Shown here: piece after piece, positions 46,451 to 58,325 of the stretch
Layout: each line of letters starts with the position of its first letter
How positions within the stretch are numbered: the first letter of the stretch is position 1
Assembly: GCF_014851395.1 (NCBI RefSeq)
Contig: NW_024040152.1
Span: 22,863,144 to 22,927,143 of the forward strand
Reading direction: 5' to 3'
DNA from: Micropterus salmoides
Taxonomy: Eukaryota > Chordata > Actinopteri > Centrarchiformes > Centrarchidae
Length of the DNA stretch: 64,000 nt
Notes under the pieces: generated by a model
What the model saw: the letters and a program-made list of their open reading frames with translations, nothing else
The model's database searches: none
Told to the model about the DNA's origin: nothing
Made by a program: the position numbers and the translations under genes

Positions 46451-47746
46451 AAATTATTGGTTATGATAAATAATGAGTGACATTTATACATTAACGGCAT
46501 TTCCGACGAAGGTATGTAATACTTATTTCGTCCACTTGGGGGAGCTCAGGCCACATGAGGAAAGCTTAGATTATTCCAAAAACAACCTTTCCTTAGGAAC
46601 TGGGAAATTTAGTTATTTAGCCTTAAATTCAAGCTGGCAATTAATAGAGTATAGTATGACATTTCTTTATCATCATTTCTTTTTTTTGAATTGTGTGAGA
46701 AAGTATTGTGAACAAGCATTGGTTACACATAAGATGAAGGAGTGTCCTTAATCTTGCTGAAAATAAAAACATCGCAAAAGTAACTTATTTAGATTCTTTT
46801 CAGCAATAATAGCAACAACATGGTAACATAACTACTCAAATAAAGTCAAACGTAATCAAGTAACTAAAAGATTATTTAATTAAACAGTTAATGCTTTGAG
46901 TCTTTGGAGACTGCAGTCTTTGTTTACATAAAGTTCAGGGCTGTCCTGGATTTTGTCACACCTAGGCGTGAAGAAGTATTCCTTATGAAACACAGAGCAA
47001 GGTCAGTTGCCACAGTTACACAATGGGGGGGGGGGGAAGTTTAGGGTTTCTTGCCCCCCTCTAAAGGGGAGTTCTGATAGGCTGTTCAGGGAAATGCTAA
47101 TTGCTGGTTAATGTCCCTTTTGTCAGTTTAACAGTCAGGCACCGCGTTATCAGGCTTCGGAATCAAAGGTGCCAGTTTTACGATCAGGCTGCTCAGGAAT
47201 AGCACTTAGAGAAAGCGACATTTCCACCCCCATTCTGTTGGGGTCTCTTCAGCCGTCTGTTGAAAGTTGATCTCAACCTCCCTGCTTCTCTCTCTCAGGA
47301 AGAGAAGAGGAATTGAGTCTCCAAATTATTTAATATAAAATGCACAAATCCACACTGTTGGTCCCACTACACCTAGCACAATGAGCCTTGGAGTTATGGG
47401 AAGGGAGAATTAGGCCTCAGCATCAGCAGGAGTTGTAGTTACCTATACCTACCGAGTATTAGAATTTAGATGAACAAAGGCATAGAAAAACACTCTAATT
47501 TTGACTTATAGTATTTCAGGATAATTTTGTTTCCCTTCCTCATATATTAAAATGATCTTCAGACTTTTGGCAGATTAATGCAAATATGTATAGACAAATC
47601 TATTTATTTTTACCCTTTTATGATAAACCCAAGATGACATTTATGTGGTGCTTGATCACAAGATGAAAAATGGAATTGTGGAGGTTTACAACAAATAAGT
47701 AAATTTTACAAGAGCTGTTCTAGAAGACAAGAGTAACCAAAAAAAA
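46451..47746. other. Intron-like, nothing recognised
   Basis: AT-rich; poly-G run near 47,027. No gene or known repeat seen. Confidence 0.4.
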
Positions 47747-49064
47747 CTTACATCTGCAAGGAGAAAAAGGGCATCCTCTGCCTCTTTGAAATGTGTCATC
47801 ATAACCAGCACCGCTGCGAGACCATCAGTGCCTTCTCAGTCCTCTTTCAAGGCTTCCTTCAAAACAGCTTTAACTTCCCTGCTCCACTTCATCAGCTGAC
47901 CTCTGAAGACCTCATTCATTCTAGAGTGCAGTTCAACCCCGGTGAGGATGGTGAAGTGGGAAAGTAAGAACTTCCAAGACAGAAGGAATGGCCACTGTTT
48001 GCTTAGGTCTACAATGCTGGGGGATGGGTCTGCATTTATGTCCTCTCGCTGCTTTATGTATGTGATGGCCATTAGCTCCTTTACCCTCCCTCTCTCAGTT
48101 GCCCGTAGTCCCTCGTGAATATATCCACCATCTCTTTCCTCTTCACTTCAAGGGATGCTGATGTTTCCCCCTCTGGGTACTCCTACGGTTGCCAACTAAT
48201 ACACCCATAACTGTCAATTCTAGCACATTTAGCAGCTGAAGGCTGGTCATCATCAGCTGTCTGGAAGCATCTGGGTTTTCTCAGGTGGGAGAGTGTGTTG
48301 CCTCTATTGACATACTCAACTCTGGTCTTGAGCTGATTCAGTAAACTGAAGTATCCACATCCAGTTATTTCTCCCTCCTCAGTTTTATCCAAAAAGCTTC
48401 CTGGATACTTCTGTGTTATAGCTTTAGCTATTAATGTACAGTCTTTGCGTGTCGGGTTCAAGGACTGTTCCCTCATGGAATCAACAGTGACTTTCAACAT
48501 GTGTCTGCGATCTTCTGGTTCTGGTCTTTTACCAGCATCAATGGCTCTTTTGAGAGAGGGCCTCATTTTGTCCCATGGCAACTGGAACCTGTCCACCCAC
48601 ATGCTGCTGCCACATGGAATGGTTATTTGACTGGGGGAAGACACAATGCTGGACGTAGTTTCTCCCTCAGGTGAAGAGGTGACTGACTGGGTACTCATTG
48701 AGTGTGCATACAAATATATATACTGTATATAAGCAAAGAAAAAGAGTATAGTTAATACCTCAATAGTGAAAAAACAATGTTATGTGCAACAATGTGCAAC
48801 GTTAATGGAATCATTATAATCAACATATTCAACATTTACATAAAATTGAGATAGCAAAAATGCAGCTATACTAAAGTTCATTACTGCTTTTGAAGGAATT
48901 AAAATTTTTCTGCACTGAATGGGTGTGAGCAGGTGTCTAACATCTTCCTCTTGAATGAATTGAATTCCACACCTAGCTTGGACACCAACTCATCAACCAC
49001 TGTTCCAGTTTCTCCATATCAAGCTGTGGTTGCGCGTTCTGTATGGCACTCTTAATGGAGTCCA

Positions 49065-51541
49065 TTATTCAGTCTTATACCTGTAACACACACAATGGTG
49101 CATGGCAATCAAGCATAGACCAAACTTATTATATACAGGCAATGGATAGTAATCTGCAAGACTGTCCACAGTCACACAGTCATAATGAGAATCATTTGTA
49201 CTTTGTAGACAGTGCACCCCGAGATCCACAACAGGCACTGACTGATGCTGCTCAACAACAAAATGTACACATGACTGATTGGTCAGTATGAGCACAATTT
49301 TTCCAAACTTGTAGCCTTTTCCTTTTGGTGACCTACAACAACCATGCCTCTTTTGTACAGTCCCCTTGAATGTGACACAAGGTGTTTGAATAATGTCCTC
49401 CGGATTAAGTCCTTTGAGACTGACAGCCCTCTGAATGCCAATCTGGTATAGTTGTTCATCAAACTTTGTTGCTTCCCCTATTTGAAGCACTGGAGGAAAT
49501 AAGCTGCCACCATGTAAATATGCTTGTAGCAACTGGTGTCTTTCAGCTGAAGTACTGCACAGGTTTTTAAAGTTATGCAGTTTCCTTGCACACCTGTTAA
49601 AATAGCTGTGCTTGCTTTCAAAGTGCAATGTCCATAATCTAATCAGAGGACCAATATGAAGGATGAACTCTGGGTAGTGGACTAGTAATGGTGTTTCGCT
49701 TGGAGTGGTTTTCCTGGGAATAAAGTGTGTCTTAGTTGGAGGTAGTCCTCAATAAGAATCTTAAGATATGCTACTTGATTTCTATGGATCTTGGGTGCAC
49801 ATATCATATCAACAATATCCCTGAGATTTAGACACAACTGCCAAACATCATCTTCGAGTGGAGTTTTGATCCTGTCCCTAATCATTACGGGAAGGAGACG
49901 CAAGAGACACCAGTTTTGAGCAGCATGCCCCTTTAGCTTTTCCCCATCTGGTCTTACCTCACAAGGTTTGTTGTTTGCATCACTGCCTTTGTATGGGAAG
50001 TTTGACAGTATCCTGTTTAGCTGGCAATAAGTGAAGTGTTTCTTGGCTGTCACCAAGTGGTTTATGTACATAGCAAGATCAACAGAAACTATCCCTTCAA
50101 ACAGGTCATGACCCAAACAGGGAGGGTGGCCTGGCTGGCAAACATGATAATACTTGATCTGGTTGAAAACGGAGTCAAACTTTACCCCATTAATCATTTT
50201 GTTATTTAATGATGCCTGTGCCAAACAGTTATGGTAAGTCTCCACTGATCTAACATGACCTGATATTGTGGGCATTTGCTGGAAGGTTTCCCCTGTCTAT
50301 GAGGCAATACCTGCAAAAATATCTGCTTCTGCTAAAGTTTTCAGTAAACCCTCCAATGCAGTGTGACCCTACATTGTCTCCAGTTATAGCAATCACAGTG
50401 CCCCTCACAATGTTCTCATCAGGACCGTTTCTTCCATTTCTTTCAAGTCACCAACTGCCACAGAAAATACTTTCTCTTGGCCAAAACACTTGAAGTCCTC
50501 CTCCCTGCACAACAAAAGTAACTGCATTGGGTCAATGGAGGATCTGTTGTGTGTGGCGATCTCTGCTAGTGTCATATATACAGCTAAAATCTTGTTTCTT
50601 TCTGCCAGACCCTAAAGGGTTAGCAACTTTGAATGCATCTTTATACAAGATTATGGATATTGAGGATGGTGATTCCTGTAATAATTTATTGTTTTTGCTG
50701 ATTTTACCATCTCCCAGATCTTCAAGCACATCAGAGGTTGTTGGTGTGTCATATTTTGCATTGAGATATTGCTCTTGAACCGAGGTCTGACTGAGTAATG
50801 CCTTTACTGTATCTTTAATGGACACATACTGGCAAAATCTCTCTTTTCCATTCGCATCAATACCCAGATATATTGTAGTTGGCTCAACGTAATTGAATTG
50901 ACTCTTGAAAAGAGTTTTTTGTGTTTGATCAGTTCTAAATACTCCCTCATTGCACCTTTTTAGGAGGTCATTTTTTGAGAGATTATCAAAGACCTCAATA
51001 CTTGCATTATCATTTCCATCATCCAGCTCTCCCACTCTATCACTTACATTCTCATTTCCACATTCCAAACCTGTTTGAGATGGTAGGGTAACTTCACTGT
51101 TTAATGAGCTAGCTGTGCAGTTCTAGAGGTGCAGGGACTTCTTATGTTATATTTACAGCTGATGCGTGAGGAGAAGGATGAACGGACATGGAAATACTTG
51201 GAACGGCCATCATAGGGGCATGACACTTTTTTCCCATCTTTAATATGCAACTGGAGACGCTCACATAAAATGGAAATATGTCCTGAAACAAAGCTACAAA
51301 CCTCAGTTTTGCATGCCAAAGCATTACTTTCAATGTGTGTTTGTGGCACTGGTTTCACAGTGTGCTTGTGGAATCGGTACATATGCTTTTGAAGTGCACC
51401 CACTGTCATAAAAGCAGCAGGGCATTCTACATGTCCACACTTAAATCTAGTGTTTGCAAGATTTATATGAATTTTTACATGCCAAATAAACGCAGAAATC
51501 GATGCTGTGCAGAACTTACAAACCTTACATGTGTAAGACAT
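49065..51541 (-). pseudogene. Cys/His-finger transposase-like gene, frameshifted
   Basis: Belongs to a protein family common in fish genomes and probably transposon-derived (CACTA/EnSpm-like is my best guess). N-terminal part (51,541-51,101): C2H2-like fingers CKVCKFCTASISAFIWHVKIH and CGHVECPAAF...HMYRFH. Then (51,068-50,532) LGIDANGKERFCQYV and LYKDAFKVANPLGSGRKK. Around 50,400-50,270, in another frame, TGDNVGSHCIGGFTENF and SRYFCRYC. Then (50,275-49,682) PPCLGHDLFEGIVSVDLA, GHAAQNWCLLRLLPVMI. A one-base loss near 49,690 shifts into HFESKHSYFNRCARKLHNF and SAERHQLLQAYLHGGSL, ending at TAA (49,067-49,065). At least four frame breaks; no terminal inverted repeats found. Confidence 0.7.
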
Positions 51542-54079
51542 TTGGATAAGATGTTGGTTAGTATAAACAAAGCATTTTGTTTATTAAAAAAACACTTGAC
51601 TTGATGAGACATCTTCAGTGCTGCCCCACTCTTCCAAGCGCTACTTGCTTCTGAATATATAGGCTATGGTTGCTTCTCAAATTTCTCAATTGCATCCACG
51701 TTTCCCTCACTTGCGTCTTTTCCTTGCGTCTTAGTCCCGCCCACCTGAGATGCATGGAGAGACCTGTCAATTAGCTTTAACAGCTGTAGAGACTTATGAT
51801 GGAGTTTGTGTCTGAACACACTTTGTGCACTGTGTTGGTAGGCTACTAAAAAAAGTTTCACAGTTCTCAGTGCACAGCAGCATGATTCTCTCTGTAGCGG
51901 TTACCTGTTTAACAAACATCTGCACATGAATAATTGTAGGTCTGCCTAATGTATGTCCTTCTCAGAGACACAGGATAATTTCTACTGGCACAATGCCTAT
52001 ATTATCTGCATTTATATTTATTGATTCTGATTGTGAATATGGTATCTTTGGATTTATTAGGCTAAATGTTTAAGGGAAATTGAAATGATGTAGCCTAACT
52101 CATAAGTCTACTTTAGCTCAGTTTTATGCTTTTAGTTTATTTACACTTTTGATATCCTTTGTACATTTTATTTGCAAGTCACTCGATCAATCGATCACTG
52201 CGTTCCATCACATCAATCCCACAAAACGGTTATTTATTTATTTATTTTTAGGGCAGTGGTTGTTTCATCAGCTGATTTTACTCTTAGTTGCTGGCTGCTT
52301 TCATCAGATGCAGTAGGCGAGATGGCTGGATGAGCGGCTTTATTTTCCTTTGCTTGCTTCATTAGACTTTGTGAAGTTTAGAGACTTGTCCGACTCCTTA
52401 GGCTACGTGTTTACTATGTTTTATTGTTGTCTATTTGGACTAAATCAGCCTCATAGCCTAAATGACAATATAAAACGTGTTTCTTGCTGACGGACTTGTC
52501 TAATCTCTTTAATTGTCTCCATAATAAAAGTTGATGGCAGAAATAAAGGAAAGAAAACTCTTTCTAATAAATGAATAATGTTGTGTGTGGGGCTTTTGTT
52601 GTTCAGACCTACAATGAACACAGCTCTTAACTAGACAGTTAGGCCTAATCATAAAACAAATCAAATATAAGACTTTGCAGTGATAAACTTGAGTTTAATG
52701 TTATCTGTCATGATGCATCAGATCAGTCCGATCAGCTGCAGCGTGTAATCAATATAACGGCCACCCAATAAGGGGGCGTGTCGGTCAGTAAAAGACTTCC
52801 GTGAAGGATGCACTGCCTTTCTCATTTCCCAAATTTGCGTCTCCTTGCGTGTCCTTCCCACCCGAGATGCGAGCTCAAGGAGTCGAGGAGGAGACACGAG
52901 GAGTTGAGGAAACAGGCATTTAACGAAATGAGATGTTCTATCCTCGGAGCCGTCATTTTTAAGCGACGTCAATTTAATAGGCCTGTTGCACAGCTTCATC
53001 ATCTGTCCACTGTTTCAGCTGATCTCTGTCAGAGCAGCAGACCAGCTTTTGCCACTAAAGCCTTCAGATCATATCTTCACAATCCAGAAACATGTCCGTC
53101 AACATTATGACATGTAAAACATCTCGAAGTTCCAATAAACATTATAGCATCTGTTGAAAACTAATTTCCTGCATTCAATTTATTTAATTTGTTTCTTCTA
53201 TATTTAAATCGCATTGAACTGCTTAGTTAACAATCAGTGCAAGCTATTTTTCCACAAAGTGAAAAAATCATCCATAAATGACACCTATGGGCATATGCTG
53301 TAAAAACAAATAAACATCAATTTTGATATCATGGGAACTTTAATGGTGCTAGACCTCAAGCAAATGGTGTTACATAGGGAGAAGCCATCTTTTATAGGAG
53401 GTTACTTGTTTGTCTACACCAATCACCTACTTCCTCATAAAATAAAGAAATTCATTCACATGGCATGAATGTAGATTTCTGTATAATGAATATACATCAA
53501 AACAATATCAAAAATGCACTCATAAACAGACATATTTGCAAATATTGCTGGTGCTTTATATATCAATAGACAAATAACAGAATACATAGCATAATTAACA
53601 TAACACTAGATAAATAGAGGAAGAAATATAGTACACACAACATATGACCCATAAACAATAGGCCCAAAAGAAAACAATCTCATACTTCAATAATGTAGAT
53701 GTTAACTAAAAATGACATTTATAAAATTTCTAGAAAAAGAGGAATAAACTAGCATCGAAACATTGTCAATATATGTTTTTTGTAAGTTAGACAGTGCGCG
53801 GGAGTTTTTCTTTGCTACTTTCGACTCACCTGTCCCCCTTCCAATGCACCTGTCTCTCCTTATAGAGGTGCAAATATATTTACTATTCTGAACTTTAATG
53901 GTGTCGCACTCCTCCTTTATGTCGCAAAAAAATAGTCTTCCTCCATCTTGGCTGTTTCTCCCTTCAAGCTAAAGTGACTCTGTTTCACAGCACTGAATTT
54001 GAAAGACCCGTAACCGATGGGCAATCACACTCCCACACATGCAAACTGAAACAAACGCAATGAATGGATGGAAGCAATG
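51542..54079. other. Non-coding; one diverged direct repeat
   Basis: AT-rich. About 45 bases at 51,710-51,753 (TTGCGTCTTTTCCTTGCGTC then GAGATGC) recur at 52,834-52,869. No gene recognised. Confidence 0.4.
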
Positions 54080-54290
54080 AGCTTTCAAACCGCAATGTTG
54101 TGATCACTTACATGTTGCAATGAAGAACTTTGGCACCTTTGGCCTTTCTTGTGAGAGAGCCAGGTTCGATTCCTACTATCACAATGTGTCCTTGAGCAAG
54201 ACATTCAACCAGAGGCTTGCAACCTCTGACATATATAACAGTTATAAGTTGCTTTGGATAAATAAAGTCAGCTAAGAGTGAATGTTATGA
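54080..54290 (+). mobile_element. Probable tRNA-derived SINE
   Basis: GGTTCGATTCC at 54,163-54,173 matches a Pol III B box; then CCTTGAGCAAGACATT and the tail GTTGCTTTGGATAAATAAAG, a common layout in fish SINEs. The A box is degenerate. Confidence 0.55.
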
Positions 54291-54572
54291 ATGATCATCT
54301 TCTTCTACATTTTCTGGAAGACTAGATATTTTGCTAGGACATTGCTGCCCCCACACGTCTACTGCTGTCACACTCCTTGGCTGCGGCCGAAAAGTCAAAA
54401 AAATCTCCTTTCCTTGACCTCGATGGAAAACGTCATGAGGTCAAGGAAAGATGTAAAGGAGAATCCATTAGGACTTAGGAAAAGAGGACCGCGGGGCTCA
54501 GAGAATCCAACTGCTCTTTTCTAAGCGAAGTAATTATGCGACGGCGGATGTTACTGACGTGGCTTGCCGTGA

Positions 54573-57143
54573 TAATAATAATAATAATAATAATCCTTAT
54601 TTGTAGAGCACTTTTCAAAAACAAGTTACAAAGTGCTTTAACAAGTGTAAAGAATAATACAAAAAAAAGATAAGAGCATGAAAATTTAATATAAAATTAG
54701 TAAAATACAATAAAATAAAAGGGATAAAATAAAGTCAAATAAGATCGGGAAAAGCTCTCCTATAAAAAAGTATGTTTTAAGAAGGGACTTAAAAGAGTTC
54801 ACTGACTCAGCCGACCTGATTTCCTCGGGCAGGCTGTTCCAGAGCCTCGGGGCCCTGACAGCAAACGCTCTGTCCCCTTTAGTTTTCAGTCGAGACTCTG
54901 GAACAGACAACAGACCTCTGCCCGAGGATCTCAAGGTACGTGCTGGTGCGTATGGGACTAAAAGGTCAGAAATATAACAAGGCGAGAGGCCATGAAGAGC
55001 TTTAAAAGTGATCAATAGAATTTTAAAGTCAATTCTAAAACATACTGGGAGCCAGTGTAATGAAGCTAAAATAGGAGTAATGTGGTCATATTTCTTTGTT
55101 CTGGTTAAAAGCCTGGCAGCTGAGTTCTGGACAGTCTGGAGTCGATCAATAGATTTTTGGGTTAAACAGGTGAAAAGGCTGTTGCAATAATCCAGGCGTG
55201 ATGAGATGAAGGCGTGTAAAATGGTCTCGGTGTCCTTAAAAGTTAACATAGATCGAATTTTAGCTATATTTCTAAGTTGATAAAAACATGATTGAACAAG
55301 CTTTGTGGTGTGCTGCTTGAAATTTAAATTACTATCAAACCAAACACCAAGGTTCTTTGCCACAGGCTTAATGTGATTTACTAGGGAACCAGCAGATGGC
55401 AGTATTTGATTTGCCATCTGCTGGGACCCGATGACCAGGATTTCTGTTTTGTCTGAGTTCAGCTGGAGGAAATTATTTGACATCCATTTTTTAACTTCAC
55501 AAAGGCAGTTGTTAAGTGAACTCAGCATTCCAGGGTCTGTGGATCTGACGGGCAAGTATATTTGTGTGTCATCAGCATAAATATGAAAAGAAATGCCATG
55601 TTTATGGATAATATGTCCAAGGGGAAGCAGATACAAGGAAAACAAAATGGGTCCTAAGACCGACCCCTGAGGCACACCATATTTAACTGGACAGAATGAA
55701 GAGACATAGTTGTTTACAGACACGCAAAACTTCCTATTTGACAGGTAGGATGAAAACCATTCTAGAGCAGTACCAGAGATCCCCACCCAGTGCCTCAGTC
55801 TGTCTAACATGATGTTGTGATCAATGGTGTCAAAAGCAGCGCTAAGGTCCAGGAGTACAAGGACTGAGCACATACCTTCATCAGCAGACATTAAAAGGTC
55901 ATTGGTGACTTTAAGCAGGGCAGTCTCAGTGCTGTGGTACTTCCTAAAACCAGACTGAAACTTTTCAAATATTTTGTTATTTTCCAGCACAGTGAGCAGC
56001 TGTTTGGACACAATTCTTTCTAGAATCTTTGCAATAAAAGGCAGTTTTGAAATTGGTCTAAAATTTTGTGGGAGGGAGGGATCTAAACCAGGTTTCTTTA
56101 AAAGTGGGTTCACGCAAGCCGTTTTAAAATAATCAGGGACACAACCAGTAGATAGGGAGCTGTTGAAAACAGAGATCAAATGGGGCCCAACAGAATCTAT
56201 TACTTTTAGTAAAAATTTTGTAGGTATTATATCAAGTGGGCTGGAGGACACTCTCATTTGTGATATTGTTTTTAAAAGCTCAGACAAGTCGATGGGATAA
56301 AACTGGTTAAAACTCTGTTGTTGCTGGTGAGGAACCTCTGAGTAAGAGGCCACGGGGGTAATAGAGGCTCTGATTGACACCACCTTATTGGTAAAATAAG
56401 ATAAAAACAATTCACAGTCATCATTACTTCCAGCTGAGGCACAAGGAGGGGTTGGGTTTACCAGCTGATCCACAGTCTTAAACAGAAACCTGGGATTGTG
56501 TTTATGTGTAGTAATGAGTTCAGAAAAATAGTGTGTTCTCGCATCCTTAACCATTTTATTGTAGTTAATTAATAAATCCTTCAGACTGAGGTAATGGACT
56601 TGGAGATTGGATTTTTTCCATCTGCGCTCTGCTTTCCTGCATTCCCTTTTTAGGCTGCGAATGCTGTCATTTATCCAGGGTTGTTTACTAGCTTTAGACG
56701 TAGGCCTAACCTTTAGAGGAGCAGTAATATTTAGTGACGACAAGCAGATATGATTGAAGTGATCAACCAGATTGTTGGTGTTGGAATCAGACAGGTGTTG
56801 GCTTTGGCTCTGAAAGACTGCGCAAAACTTTGAAACACTTTGTTCATTAAAGATGCGACAACACACGGAGCTTGGTGAGGCGGCATGAGTAACAGGCGAA
56901 TCGCAGCTAAAAACAATACATCTGTGGTCAGATATGGTCATGTCCACTAATTCCACAGAGGAAATGCTGACACCCAGGGTAAAAACCAAGTCCAGTGTAT
57001 GACCACGGTTATGTGTTTGCCCTTTGACATGTTGTTTGAAGTTAAAAGAAGTGGCCATATTTAAAAAGTCAGTTGCATTAACATTGTTGGGGTCATCAAC
57101 ATGAATATTAAAATCGCCACAAAGAACAATTCTGTCATAAAAC
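54573..57143 (-). mobile_element. 5'-truncated L2/CR1-type LINE (LINE-B)
   Basis: The (ATT)n tail lies at 54,573-54,594 (minus-strand 3' end), followed inward by the 3' UTR shared with 1-124 and 38,760-38,980. It is cut at about 57,143 inside the endonuclease domain. I see no target duplication. Confidence 0.88.
54686..57143 (-). CDS. LINE-B ORF2: partial endonuclease plus intact reverse transcriptase
   Basis: Minus-strand frame open from about 57,143 (before the first ATG at 57,058) to a stop at 54,686, about 815 codons with no break. It opens with the end of an APE endonuclease (RIVLCGDFNIHVDD, HTLDLVFTLGV, TISDHRCIVFSC), then a linker and reverse transcriptase: LLKKPGLDPSLPQNFRPIS, KFQSGFRKYHSTETALLKV, LLDLSAAFDTIDHN, YGVPQGSVLGPILFSLY, HIYADDTQIYLP (catalytic Asp pair present) and LQLNSDKTEIL. 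The C-terminal part has HWLPVCFRIDFKIL and WNSLPEEIRS. Only the N-terminal endonuclease is missing, so it cannot act by itself, but the lack of stops suggests a recent insertion. Confidence 0.92.
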
Positions 57144-57961
57144 TACAATATTCCGAAGATGGACTACAAAAAGGGCATCTTTGACACTGCGCCCCATGTT
57201 GTTGTAATGCAGGCCATCTAAAGGTGGACAACATGGTGGAATATATTACTTAATAGCCAAGATAGCAAAAAATCAGATAAGGTAGCCTACCAGTCACTAA
57301 ATAATAGACAGGTTGTCACATTGAGAATGCTTGCTCACACTCACCCTCCTGCCCACCCACTGGCGTATTTATCAACACGAATCCCAAATGTATGTAAATA
57401 CAGTGTTTCCCACAGAATGACAGCGCAACTGTGCCGAGAGAGAGAGAGAGAGAGGAAGTGACGGGACGAGAGGAGATGCTGATAGAATATATGCACTGCG
57501 CGGAGTCATCAAATGCACCCATTTTAAATAGTAACAAAATCAATCGAAAATCAGCTTGTCAGTTTGTTTTTAGAGACACGGATGTCGTGATGGTGCAGTG
57601 GATCAGAAATATGCCTTTGGTGTGAGCAACCAGGGTTCAGTTCCATTGTGATACATCCACCCATGTCTCCCTTAAAGAGACATGGGTGTGCCCCCATTCG
57701 ATGCACTGGTCAGCTGTTCGTCTGTTTCAGTGATAGTGCAGTCAGTAAAACCCTGTCCAAGAAGAGCCTGGCCAGCTGGCTTTGTGAGTGAATCTCCCAA
57801 GCCTGTACACGGGCGGGAACAGACCCACCCTTAGCGGTGCGTGCACATTCCACTCGGAAGTGTGGAATTCATCGGTCAAAGAGATCTGCACAATGGCATC
57901 TTGGCCCTTACTGTGCCCGTTTGTGCGTTTCTATCTCTTGGATATGTCGGGCTAGGGTGGA
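57144..57961. other. Non-coding; possible SINE head and a hairpin
   Basis: 57,591-57,644 has A-box-like GGTGCAGTGG and B-box-like GGTTCAGTTCC spaced as in a tRNA-derived SINE. At 57,658-57,688 a 12-bp perfect hairpin (CACCCATGTCTC, 7-base loop) follows. No gene seen. Confidence 0.4.
57658..57688. repeat. 12-bp perfect hairpin
   Basis: Arms CACCCATGTCTC and GAGACATGGGTG, loop CCTTAAA. Too few T residues follow for a Pol III stop to be argued. Confidence 0.9.
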
Positions 57962-58325
57962 CAGTCATCAGGCTCCACCCACTGTACCCATAGAGTCCAG
58001 TAGAGGGCAGAGCCTATGTCAGATAGAACGAAGGTTACAATACGGTAACCCTAGTTCTATAAGCACGGGCGGAACCCTCTACCGATGAGCCCTGACACTC
58101 TGACACCGTCTGCTGAAGAGGCAGTCGGATGCTAAGGCAGTAGGGACACTGCTGTTTATCCGTCACACACGTATTGGTAGCGACGTCCTATTGGTCGGCT
58201 ACGTTCACAATAAAATTTCAGTGGGCAAGTGTGTGCGTGTGATTGGAGGAGGTAATACCCATAGAGTCCAGTAGAGGGCTCCACCTGTGCTTATAGAACT
58301 AGTGTTACCTTAGTAACCTTAATTT
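57962..58325 (+). repeat. Solo DIRS-like terminal palindrome, copy 2
   Basis: Second copy of the repeat at 1,831-2,180, same orientation. GGTTACAATACGGTAACCCTAG near 58,035-58,056 is answered by the inverse CTAGTGTTACC near 58,300-58,310. The copies differ at many positions, so they are old or belong to different subfamilies. Confidence 0.5.

Larger units (their letters stand above)
45159..49065 (-). pseudogene. SAMD3-like gene (three exon pieces), decayed
   Basis: Resembles the fish family annotated as 'sterile alpha motif domain-containing protein 3-like', whose function is unknown. Piece 1 (49,065-48,893): ATG at 49,065, then in shifted frames DELVSKLGVE and IQFIQEEDVRHLLTPIQC, like the end of a SAM domain. 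Piece 2 (48,713-47,750): RFQLPWDKMRPSLKRAI, ITQKYPGSFLD, then after a frameshift near 48,183 EYPEGETSAS, LMAITYIKQRED and QWPFLLSWKFLLSHF, an in-frame stop at 47,836, and TDGLAAVLVMMTHF up to a donor (GAT/GTAAGT, about 47,747). Piece 3 (45,353-45,159): after CTGCAG, MLSIEGHVVISH and TALAVLFASFYVFNIEYQ to a stop, matching the family's C-terminus. The large intron holds an LTR-like repeat. Order and strand agree with one gene. Confidence 0.65.

Noticed and set aside
57591..57644. A tRNA gene
   Set aside because: A- and B-box-like motifs are present but no cloverleaf can be drawn with a proper acceptor stem; more like a SINE head.
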